Source: Crocinitomicaceae bacterium (GTDB lineage Bacteria > Bacteroidota > Bacteroidia > Flavobacteriales_D > Parvicellaceae). From it: DNA of 37,541 nucleotides. Each line of letters opens with the position of its first letter. The stretch's first letter is position 1. The translations under genes were made by a program, and so were the position numbers. The notes beneath the pieces were generated by a model. That model saw only the letters and a program-made list of their open reading frames with translations. It was not told where the DNA came from and made no database searches. Positions 18,814 through 26,650 of the stretch are shown here, piece by piece. Location of the stretch: assembly GCA_002713405.1 (NCBI GenBank), contig PAST01000008.1, positions 43,710-81,250 on the forward strand, written 5' to 3'.

Positions 18814-21045
18814 ATGTCTAATAATCCTCAAAATAATCCCTCCAGTGTTGAACAAGCAGAAGAGTTGGGATTGAAAAAAGAAGAGTTCAATCACATATGT
18901 GAAGTTTTAGGTAGAGTTCCTAACTTTACAGAACTTAGTATTTACTCGGTGATGTGGTCTGAACATTGCTCCTACAAAAACTCAATTTATTGGCTTAAAA
19001 AACTACCGAAAGATGGTCCTCATATGTTAGTAAAGGCAGGTGAAGAAAACGCAGGTTTAGTAGATATTGGGGGTGGTCTTGCTTGTGCATTTAAAATAGA
19101 ATCTCATAACCATCCTAGTGCTTTAGAGCCATACCAAGGAGCAGCAACTGGTGTAGGTGGTATTAACAGAGATATTTTCACAATGGGTGCAAGACCAATT
19201 GCTCAAATGAATTCTTTAAGATTTGGCCCTTTTGAAAATACTAGAACTAAATGGCTTTTGAAAGGTGTCGTTAAAGGTATTGGTGACTACGGAAATTCTT
19301 TTGGAATACCTGTTATTTCTGGAGAAGTTTTTTTTGACGAAAGCTATGACCAAAACCCTTTAGTAAATGCGTTTTCTGCGGGAATAATGAGTGTTGATGA
19401 TTTAATTTCAGCAACTGCTACAGGAGTTGGCAATCCTGTGTTTATAGTTGGTTCATCAACAGGTAAAGATGGTATTCATGGAGCAGCTTTTGCGTCGAAA
19501 GATATGACAGAAGATTCTATGGATGATTTGCCAGCAGTTCAAGTAGGAGATCCTTTTCAAGAAAAATTATTACTAGAAGCCTCTTTGGAACTATCTAAGA
19601 CTGATGCAGTGATAGGTATGCAAGATATGGGTGCTGCTGGAATTACATGTTCTTCGTCTGAAATGAGTGCTGCTGGAAATGTTGGAATGAAGATAGATTT
19701 AGATAAGGTTCCAACAAGACAATCTGATATGAAAGATTGGGAAATATTACTTTCTGAATCTCAAGAACGAATGCTTGTTGTAGTTGATAAGGGCAAGGAA
19801 GATGTAGTTAAAGAAATTTTTGATAAGTGGGATTTAAATTGTGAACTTATTGGGGAGGTAATTGAAGGTGATTTATTAGAGTTTTATAAAGATGGTAATT
19901 GTGTAGCTAGTTTGCCTCCATCTTCTTTAGTTTTGGGTGGAGGAGCTCCCCAATATCAAAGAGAATATAAAGAACCTTCTTATTTTAAAAAATACCAGGA
20001 CTTTAATATAAATAGTGTGAAAGAGCCAAACGATTTAGTTGAAGTTGGAAAATTTCTTTTTAGTCAGCCTAATATTGCTTCAAAAAAATGGATTTATGAG
20101 CAGTACGATAGTATGGTTGGAACCAATAATGTTTCTACTAATCATCCATCAGATGCAGGAGTTGCTTTAGTTAAAGGCACAAAAAAAGGTATTGCAATGT
20201 CAGTAGACTGTAATTCAAGATATGTTCATGCAGATCCAGAAACAGGGACAGCAATTGCAGTTTCAGAAGCTGCAAGAAATATTGTAGTAACTGGAGGGGA
20301 ACCATCTGCAATTACCAATTGTTTAAATTTTGGAAATCCGTATCACCCAGAATCCTATTGGCAATTTGTGGGTGCTATCCAAGGAATGTCAAAAGCATGT
20401 GAGAAGTTTTCAACACCTGTTACGGGGGGTAATGTAAGTTTCTACAATCAATCTATTATCAATGGAAAAGAAGTCCCTGTTTTTCCCACTCCTACCATAG
20501 GAATGATAGGTCTTGTCGATGATGTTAGAAATATAATGAGTTTAGATTTTAAATCTAATTCTGACCATATATTTTTAATTGGAAAAGTGGTTGAGGATAT
20601 TGCTTCCTCTGAATACTTATTTAAATACCATAAAATAGGTGCTTCTCCAGCACCATATTTTAATTTGGATGAAGAATTTAACCTTCATAAATGTGTTTCC
20701 AATATAATCAATAAAAAACTAATTAGTGCAGCACATGACTGTGCAGACGGTGGGTTATTTGTTTCATTAGTTGAAATGGCAATGACTTCTGATTTTGGAT
20801 GTGAAATTTCTACACAAAAGACAATTAGAAAAGATGCATTTTTATTTGGAGAATCTCAAGGAAGAGTAGTGGTAACAGTCAAGAGTGAACAATTAGATTC
20901 TTTTAAAAGTGAAATAGAATTAAGTGGCGTTCCTCATATTTCCTTAGGTAAAGTAACTACAGATACAAATATTGTCATTGATAATATTAGTTTTGGGTCT
21001 GTAGATAGTTATAAAGAAATTTCTGAAAACGTTATTAAACTCTAA
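18814..21045 (+). CDS. purL: Phosphoribosylformylglycinamidine synthase, small PurL subunit
   Basis: PurL converts FGAR to FGAM using ATP and ammonia delivered from PurQ, the fourth step of purine synthesis. At 743 residues it is the small PurL type, which works with separate PurQ and PurS, rather than the 1200-plus-residue fused form. Family motifs include WSEHCSYKNS near residue 49, the ESHNHPSALEPYQGAATGVGG substrate and nucleotide site (His98 and His100), MGARPIA, QDMGAAGITCSSSEM and DCADGGL near the C-terminus. The ATG at 18814 follows a promoter-like sequence. purQ and purS are not in the window. It is followed by the SPFH gene after 34 nt, so the two may share a transcript. Confidence 0.97.
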   Translation: MSNNPQNNPSSVEQAEELGLKKEEFNHICEVLGRVPNFTELSIYSVMWSEHCSYKNSIYWLKKLPKDGPHMLVKAGEENAGLVDIGGGLACAFKIESHNHPSALEPYQGAATGVGGINRDIFTMGARPIAQMNSLRFGPFENTRTKWLLKGVVKGIGDYGNSFGIPVISGEVFFDESYDQNPLVNAFSAGIMSVDDLISATATGVGNPVFIVGSSTGKDGIHGAAFASKDMTEDSMDDLPAVQVGDPFQEKLLLEASLELSKTDAVIGMQDMGAAGITCSSSEMSAAGNVGMKIDLDKVPTRQSDMKDWEILLSESQERMLVVVDKGKEDVVKEIFDKWDLNCELIGEVIEGDLLEFYKDGNCVASLPPSSLVLGGGAPQYQREYKEPSYFKKYQDFNINSVKEPNDLVEVGKFLFSQPNIASKKWIYEQYDSMVGTNNVSTNHPSDAGVALVKGTKKGIAMSVDCNSRYVHADPETGTAIAVSEAARNIVVTGGEPSAITNCLNFGNPYHPESYWQFVGAIQGMSKACEKFSTPVTGGNVSFYNQSIINGKEVPVFPTPTIGMIGLVDDVRNIMSLDFKSNSDHIFLIGKVVEDIASSEYLFKYHKIGASPAPYFNLDEEFNLHKCVSNIINKKLISAAHDCADGGLFVSLVEMAMTSDFGCEISTQKTIRKDAFLFGESQGRVVVTVKSEQLDSFKSEIELSGVPHISLGKVTTDTNIVIDNISFGSVDSYKEISENVIKL

Positions 21046-21079
21046 TTCTTTTTACTATTTTGTTCATAAAATTTAATTT

Positions 21080-21997
21080 ATGATATACATCAACATATTT
21101 TTATATTCTGTAGCTGTATTTTTAATTTTGAAATCTATAATGATAATTCCTGAACGACAGTCTTGGGTTATTCAAAGACTAGGAAAATTTAACAGAATTT
21201 CTCTTCCTGGATTAAAGTTTAAAATCCCCTTCATTGAAAACATTGCTTCCAAAGAGAATTTAAGAATTCAGCAATTGGATGTAGATGTAGAAACCAAAAC
21301 TTTAGACGATGTCTTTGTTATTTTAAAAATTTCTGTTCAATACAGAATTATAACTGATAAAGTCTATGAAGCTTTTTATGAATTAGATGATCCCCACGAT
21401 CAGATTGCATCTTATATTTTTGATGAGGTAAGGGCAGAAGTTCCAAAATTAGGTTTGGATGATGTTTTCAGTAAAAAGGATGATATTGCATTAGCTGTTA
21501 GAGAAAATATTTCTCAACAAATGGAACAGTATGGTTATAAGATAGTCAAAACTCTAATTACTGATATCAATCCTGATGAATTAGTAAAAGCTTCAATGAA
21601 TAAAATTAATGCTGCTACTAGAGATAAAGAAGCTGCTGTTCAAGAAGCAGAAGCTGAAAAAATTAAGATTGTAAAAAAAGCAGAAGCAGAAGCAGATTCT
21701 AAAAGACTTTCTGGTGAGGGTATTGCTGCACAGCGATTAGAGATTGTAAGAGGGTTCAAAGAATCTGTGGAAGATTTTCAAAAAGCTTTACAAGATGTAG
21801 ATCCTCAAGAAATCATGCAATTTGTATTGATGACTCAATATTTTGATACTTTAACCGCAATTGGTGCTAATGAAAATAACAACACAGTTATGGTTCCTCA
21901 TACACCTGGGGGAATGAAGGATTTTCAACAACAAATTATTGAAGGAACGTTTGTTGGAAAAGAATTATCTAAGCATCAGAAAAAAACAAGTAAATAA
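21080..21997 (+). CDS. SPFH/band 7 (stomatin-like) membrane protein
   Basis: This 305-residue protein has one N-terminal membrane helix (about residues 3-20), then the stomatin/QmcA signature IIPERQSWVIQRLGKF and LPGLKFKIPFIE. The SPFH domain continues to about residue 180, with VDVETKTLDDVFV and VRAEVPKLGLDDVF. An alanine/glutamate/lysine-rich coiled coil (about 180-240, EAEAEKIKIVKKAEAEAD) follows and would drive oligomer formation. A short polar tail ends the protein. Relatives form large ring-shaped assemblies at the inner membrane and often affect membrane proteases or microdomains. No NfeD-type partner gene is adjacent. It follows purL closely, but no functional tie is apparent. Confidence 0.9.
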   Translation: MIYINIFLYSVAVFLILKSIMIIPERQSWVIQRLGKFNRISLPGLKFKIPFIENIASKENLRIQQLDVDVETKTLDDVFVILKISVQYRIITDKVYEAFYELDDPHDQIASYIFDEVRAEVPKLGLDDVFSKKDDIALAVRENISQQMEQYGYKIVKTLITDINPDELVKASMNKINAATRDKEAAVQEAEAEKIKIVKKAEAEADSKRLSGEGIAAQRLEIVRGFKESVEDFQKALQDVDPQEIMQFVLMTQYFDTLTAIGANENNNTVMVPHTPGGMKDFQQQIIEGTFVGKELSKHQKKTSK

Positions 21998-22022
21998 TTC
22001 ATTATTTATGTTTCTTTTAAAT

Positions 22023-22047
22023 TATTTGATTGGGGTTCCTTCAAATA
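22023..22047 (+). terminator. Weak candidate terminator after the SPFH gene
   Basis: The arms TATTTGA (22023-22029) and TCAAATA (22041-22047) can pair over 7 bp around an 11-nt loop that could form two more GG-CC pairs. The run of T after it is short and interrupted. It sits 25 nt after the stop codon of the SPFH gene, the right place for a terminator before the surface-protein operon. Confidence 0.25.
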
Positions 22048-22161
22048 TTTAAAAATATAAATCTAACCTTTTCTTAAAAATTACGTATAATTTTGATAGA
22101 AACATATGATAATTTATCATTAGATATTTTATTAGTCTAATTCTTTCTTTAAATTTACGTA

Positions 22162-25100
22162 GTGAATAAATATTACAGGCTTCTATTATCTCTAATCCTT
22201 ATAATTTCGTTTACCCAAGAAGTTAAGGCTACTCATGTTCCGGGTGGAAATATTTCATATAAGTGTTTAGGTGGTAATAATTACATAATAACTCTTACTG
22301 TATTTGAAGATTGTAGTGGTGCTGTGACAGTGCCAAATACTCCACAGACACTGACAGTTACTAATAGCTGTGGGTTTAATTCTTTGAATCAAATAACACT
22401 TCCAGTTTTATCTTATGGTGACGAAATAAGTCAAGTTTGCTATCCTCAATTACCAAATACTACATGTAATGGAGGATTTCTGCCTGGGATTAAAAAACAC
22501 GTCTACAGTGATACAATTAACCCTATCACCTTACCAGGAAATTGTAATGACTGGACATTCTCTTGGGACGGTTGTTGTAGAAATACTGCTGTTAATTTAG
22601 CCAATCAAGATGGATATTATTTTGAAGCAGTTATAAATAATTCTAATTCTCAGTGTAATTCATCTCCAATAATTAATTCAAATCCAGTTCCATACAATTG
22701 TATCAATATACCAGTTGCCTATAATTTTCAAGTAACAGAACCCGATGGAGATTCTCTTCACTATTCTTTCATTGCCGCATCAGAAATTGCTTTTGGAGGA
22801 GCTGGACCTATTCCTGTTGCATATGCAGGCGGTTATTCACCAGCTAGTCCAATTAACGGCATCTCTTTAGATCCAAATACTGGAGAAATTACCTTTACAC
22901 CAACAATTCAAGGTGCATTTGTTGTAGTTGTTAAAATTGAAGAATTTGATTCTTCTGGAACATCTCTTGGCTATATAATGCAAGATTTTCAATTCCAAAT
23001 AATTACACAAAACTGTATTAATAATGGACCAACTTTACCAGCTTCCCCACTTATAAATTTTTCCGGAAATGCTATTTATCTTGGAGGAAATTCAATACAA
23101 GCATGTGAAGGTGATAGTGTTTGTTTTGATGTTGAATTTTTAGACGTTGATCCTCTAGATTCAATATATATAAACTCAAATGTCACACAAATTTTTCCAG
23201 GTGCCAGTTTCATTCAAAATAGTTTTTTTTCCCCTGCAACTGCTTCAATATGTTTTGAAGTTTTACCGGGTTCAAACCCTTTAAGTTCAATTTCTATTAA
23301 TGTAAATGATAATGGATGTCCCGTTATGGGAACTACTTCATCATTAATTAATGTCACAGTAATTTCCAACACCTATGCTGGTCAAGATGTTACTATTTGT
23401 CAAGGGGAGTCAACCCAAATTTTTGCTACAGGTGGTTCAAATTTTAACTGGTCTATAATAAGTGGAGACCCAATAAGTTTTGGTAATAATTTTTCTTGTA
23501 ACGGATGTTCGAGCCCAATCGCGAGTCCAGCATTTTCTACAGTTTATAAGGTTATAAGTAATCTCTCTGGAGGTTGTTCAAATGTAGATACTGTAAATGT
23601 TAATGTGGCTCCAAATTTTAATTATAATTTGACTCAGTCAGATACCGTTGCCTGTCTTAATTCACTTGTCAATTTCACTGCTTCTCCATCAGGAATTGGA
23701 AACTACACGTATCAATGGGATCCTATTTCTTTTCTAAATAATCCACAAATTGGAAATCCTGAGTTCAGTTCTTCAATGTCTGGTTTCATGAGTTACAATG
23801 TTACAATAACCAATTCCCAAGGTTGTGTTAAAAATGATTCATTATCAATAAATGTTTTACCTGCATATTCCCCAAATATTCAACTAACTGCAAGTGATAC
23901 AGCTGTAATTTGTGGAGATTCTGTATTTATGAATGTGGATTTATTAGGAAATAATCCTGCAATTTGCTCTCCAAGCGGATCAACATCATGTAACTCTCTA
24001 TCCTCAAATCAAATCGTTGGATCAAACATTGGAACTAATACAAATATCTCATATCCTACTCCATTTGGAAATTATTTTAAAAATGTTAAACAACAATATT
24101 TATATAGAGCAAATGAATTTCAATCCGCAGGTTTTAACGGTGGAAAAATTACTGAAATTTCATGGGAGACTGTTTCTAGTAATAACGCTTCAAATAATAT
24201 TGATGATTTCACCATTAAAATAGGTTGTACAAGTTCAAATTCATTAATTTCATGGGAGTCAGGATTGTCCAATGTTTTTTATCAACAAAATTTCTCAGTT
24301 GTTCTAGGATGGAATGATATTGTTTTGGATAATGCTTATGAATGGGATGGTATTTCAAATTTAGTTATTGAAATATGCTATACTAATATTAATCAAAATA
24401 CTTTAAACTTTAATTGGTCTTCTAATTATACCCAAACGCCTTTTAACTCGTCGATTTATTTTAAAGATGATATAACTCCATCCTGTTCTTATAATGGACC
24501 AATAACTGGCTCTTCTAATAAACGCCCAGTAACAAAATTTAGAACTTGTCCAATGATCCCAGATCCTAGCTTCTTTTCATTTGTTTGGTCTCCCTCTTTT
24601 TTCTTGTCTAATTCAGCTGACCAAAACCCAAATGCTGTTCCAATGGTGAGTTCTAATTATCAAGTTTTAGTGACAGATAATTCAGGAGGATGTAAAGATT
24701 CAGCTGATATATATATTGATGTGATTTGTGATACATGTCGTAAACCATCGGCTTTAATTAACGACTTAACTTGTTATGGAGGAAGTGATGCATCTATTTT
24801 TGGTTCGCCAACAGGCATTTTTGGCCCTCCTTGGATAGTGTATTTATTGGACGGTAGTTATAATATCCTTGATTATGATAGTAATGTCGTAAGCACTTTT
24901 TTCTTTGATAGTTTGACTTCTGGTCAATATGTTTTACGTTCTTTAGATACCTCAGGTTGTTATGCAGACACCTTGGTTACAATTAATGATATAACACCAA
25001 TTAGTTTGACTATGACTAATGATACAATAGTTTGTATTGGTGGAAATGCTACTATTGGAGTAACTGCAAATGGAGGCACATCACCTTATATTTATAATTG

Positions 25101-26286
25101 GGAAGGTTTAAGTAATACTACTATGTCACATATTGTTAATCCATTATTCTCTCAGTATTATAAAGTAAATATTCAAGACTCATCTGGCTGTGAATCAAAT
25201 TATGATTCTGTATTGGTAGCTTTGTTTCCACCAATAATTATTAACACTTTAACTGATTCCATTTGTCCATTTGATAGTTTAGATTTAAGTGTTACGGCAT
25301 TTGGTGGTAATGGTGGGCCATATAATTATTCATGGACAAATCAATTGGGTGTACAATTAAGTAATCAGACAACTGCCAATGTTTCACCAATCAATTCTAA
25401 CACATATTATTTTGTCACAGTAAGTGATAATTGTGAGACTCCAGAGAATAACGATTCTGTTTTAGTCAGTTTGTATGATTTGCCTAATGTAGTTTTTTCA
25501 TCTGATACTTCAAGTGGTTGTTGGCCAGTGGAGGTTCTTTTTTATAACAACACCAATACATCTCAAGTCGCAAGTTGTGAATGGAATCTTGGAAATGGCG
25601 TTTTTTCAAATAATTTAGATACTGTGGTGATGATTTACAATACTCCAGGCTCTTACAATGTAACTTTGGAAGTTGTAAATTCGGATGGCTGTGATAATGA
25701 CACTACATATTTTAATTACATAGAGATATACGATTACCCAGTTGCTGGTTTTATATCCCGTCCTAACCCTGCTTCAATTCTTAATCCCTCGGTACAGTTT
25801 GTAGATACTTCTAGTTTAGATGTCGTGTATTTTGATTGGACATTTTACGATAGCACCAATACAGTAATTGGTAGTGATTACGTGCAGAATCCGACCTATA
25901 ATTTTTCCGGAATAATAGAGCAACAGTATTATATACATCTGTATGTAGAGAATCAGAATGGTTGCTCAGATACTGTTAGTGGAACTCAGGTAGTGGAGGG
26001 TGAATATGCTTTTTTCTTGCCTAATTCATTTACACCAAATGGAGATGGGTTGAATGATAGTTTTTTCCCTGTTGGAGATAAGGTATCTATAGAGAATTAT
26101 AGTTTTAAGATATTTAACAGATGGGGAGAATTGATTTTTAGCACGAATGATTTCAATGAAAAATGGGATGGTACTTATCAAAACAATCCATTATCATCAG
26201 ATGCATATATTTGGAAAATTGATTTAGTAGATAGCTCAACAGGCAAAGAAAAAAATCTGAAAGGTTATGTACTATTGTCAAGATAG
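22162..26286 (+). CDS. Large modular surface protein with nested WDG module and T9SS type B C-terminal domain
   Basis: This 1374-residue exported protein starts at a GTG (22162); an in-frame stop four codons upstream limits alternatives. Residues 1-23 are a signal peptide followed by THVPGGNISY. The N-terminal domain (about 24-280) carries a CCRN motif and EPDGDSLHYSF, as in the 2321 aa protein. A second beta-domain (290-405) and Ig-like repeats follow (405-490, 490-570). The third Ig-like repeat, starting at IQLTASDTAVICGDS, is split by a module of about 195 residues (602-796) homologous to the N-terminal module of the 851 aa protein. After a PKD-rich region (869-1285) the end is a type B T9SS domain (1288-1374: NSFTPNGDGLNDSFFP, IFNRWGELIF, EKWDGTY). 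It is likely a surface adhesin or matrix protein by inference, and first gene of a three-gene unit. Confidence 0.9.
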   Translation: MNKYYRLLLSLILIISFTQEVKATHVPGGNISYKCLGGNNYIITLTVFEDCSGAVTVPNTPQTLTVTNSCGFNSLNQITLPVLSYGDEISQVCYPQLPNTTCNGGFLPGIKKHVYSDTINPITLPGNCNDWTFSWDGCCRNTAVNLANQDGYYFEAVINNSNSQCNSSPIINSNPVPYNCINIPVAYNFQVTEPDGDSLHYSFIAASEIAFGGAGPIPVAYAGGYSPASPINGISLDPNTGEITFTPTIQGAFVVVVKIEEFDSSGTSLGYIMQDFQFQIITQNCINNGPTLPASPLINFSGNAIYLGGNSIQACEGDSVCFDVEFLDVDPLDSIYINSNVTQIFPGASFIQNSFFSPATASICFEVLPGSNPLSSISINVNDNGCPVMGTTSSLINVTVISNTYAGQDVTICQGESTQIFATGGSNFNWSIISGDPISFGNNFSCNGCSSPIASPAFSTVYKVISNLSGGCSNVDTVNVNVAPNFNYNLTQSDTVACLNSLVNFTASPSGIGNYTYQWDPISFLNNPQIGNPEFSSSMSGFMSYNVTITNSQGCVKNDSLSINVLPAYSPNIQLTASDTAVICGDSVFMNVDLLGNNPAICSPSGSTSCNSLSSNQIVGSNIGTNTNISYPTPFGNYFKNVKQQYLYRANEFQSAGFNGGKITEISWETVSSNNASNNIDDFTIKIGCTSSNSLISWESGLSNVFYQQNFSVVLGWNDIVLDNAYEWDGISNLVIEICYTNINQNTLNFNWSSNYTQTPFNSSIYFKDDITPSCSYNGPITGSSNKRPVTKFRTCPMIPDPSFFSFVWSPSFFLSNSADQNPNAVPMVSSNYQVLVTDNSGGCKDSADIYIDVICDTCRKPSALINDLTCYGGSDASIFGSPTGIFGPPWIVYLLDGSYNILDYDSNVVSTFFFDSLTSGQYVLRSLDTSGCYADTLVTINDITPISLTMTNDTIVCIGGNATIGVTANGGTSPYIYNWEGLSNTTMSHIVNPLFSQYYKVNIQDSSGCESNYDSVLVALFPPIIINTLTDSICPFDSLDLSVTAFGGNGGPYNYSWTNQLGVQLSNQTTANVSPINSNTYYFVTVSDNCETPENNDSVLVSLYDLPNVVFSSDTSSGCWPVEVLFYNNTNTSQVASCEWNLGNGVFSNNLDTVVMIYNTPGSYNVTLEVVNSDGCDNDTTYFNYIEIYDYPVAGFISRPNPASILNPSVQFVDTSSLDVVYFDWTFYDSTNTVIGSDYVQNPTYNFSGIIEQQYYIHLYVENQNGCSDTVSGTQVVEGEYAFFLPNSFTPNGDGLNDSFFPVGDKVSIENYSFKIFNRWGELIFSTNDFNEKWDGTYQNNPLSSDAYIWKIDLVDSSTGKEKNLKGYVLLSR
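23965..24549 (+). other. Domain-sized insertion inside an Ig-like repeat
   Basis: These bases encode residues 602-796 of the 1374 aa protein. They align by eye with residues 31-207 of the 851 aa protein: YRANEFQSAG with VKATELQSAG, GWNDIVLDNAYEWDG with GWNQHNFSSPFYWDG, and SNLVIEICY with SNIVIQTCF. The flanks join into a normal Ig-like repeat (AVICGDSVFMNVDLLG before, FSFVWSPSFFLSNSADQNP after). A cysteine lies at each edge (602 and 796). Confidence 0.7.
24766..26286 (+). repeat. Direct repeat copy 1: shared C-terminal half of the two surface proteins
   Basis: This stretch encodes residues 869-1374 of the 1374 aa protein (506 residues). It corresponds end to end with residues 296-802 of the 802 aa protein (27535-29058), with a net difference of one codon. 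Both start LTCYGGSDAS and end LKGYVLLS plus Arg or Lys. Similarity rises toward the 3' end, where the type B sorting domains differ at only about nine positions. Confidence 0.85.
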
Positions 26287-26323
26287 ATAATATTTTATAA
26301 CTGAGTTTCAGTATATTTATAGT

Positions 26324-26650
26324 ATGAAGTTCAAGTATATTTCTGTCAAAATTCAAATAATAACCTCTTTACTTTATTTTATCTTATCTAATATTTCTGC
26401 TTTTTCGCAAACTAATCTACAGAATCCATCTTCTTTAATATTTGTAGAGGGTGGAGAAAGAAAAAGCTATATTTCTGTGGAAGAAAATATTAAATCTTTT
26501 GGATTAGATCATATAAATTCAATGATATTAGCCTACAATTCTAAAATGTCGTCAATAGATACCAACGATATAAATAAAAAAGTTTGGTTAAAAAGAATTA
26601 AATATGAACTTGTACTTTTAAGACAAAGAAAACTAGAATTAACCAAATAA
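26324..26650 (+). CDS. Small secreted protein of unknown function in the surface-protein operon
   Basis: This 108-residue protein carries a signal peptide at about residues 1-29 (hydrophobic IITSLLYFILSNISAFSQ). The mature part of about 80 residues is hydrophilic and probably helical, rich in lysine, serine and asparagine. It includes FVEGGERKSYISVEENI and ends in LLRQRKLELTK. I do not recognise the family. The gene lies 37 nt after the 1374 aa gene, and its stop overlaps the start of the 802 aa gene by one base (TAATG), so the two are probably translated together. The setting suggests a periplasmic or surface partner of the T9SS cargo, but that is inference. The coordinates, signal peptide and tight coupling make it very likely a real gene. 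Confidence 0.75.
   Translation: MKFKYISVKIQIITSLLYFILSNISAFSQTNLQNPSSLIFVEGGERKSYISVEENIKSFGLDHINSMILAYNSKMSSIDTNDINKKVWLKRIKYELVLLRQRKLELTK

Noticed and set aside
21998-22161. Search for a riboswitch or small RNA in the gap before the second surface-protein operon
   Set aside because: Apart from the weak hairpin and the palindrome listed, the region is low-complexity AT-rich sequence without a recognisable RNA fold.
26300-26312. A small hairpin ACTGA-gtt-TCAGT between the 1374 aa and 108 aa genes
   Set aside because: The 5-bp stem is weak and no T run follows directly; it may be chance in the short AT-rich gap and does not justify a terminator call.
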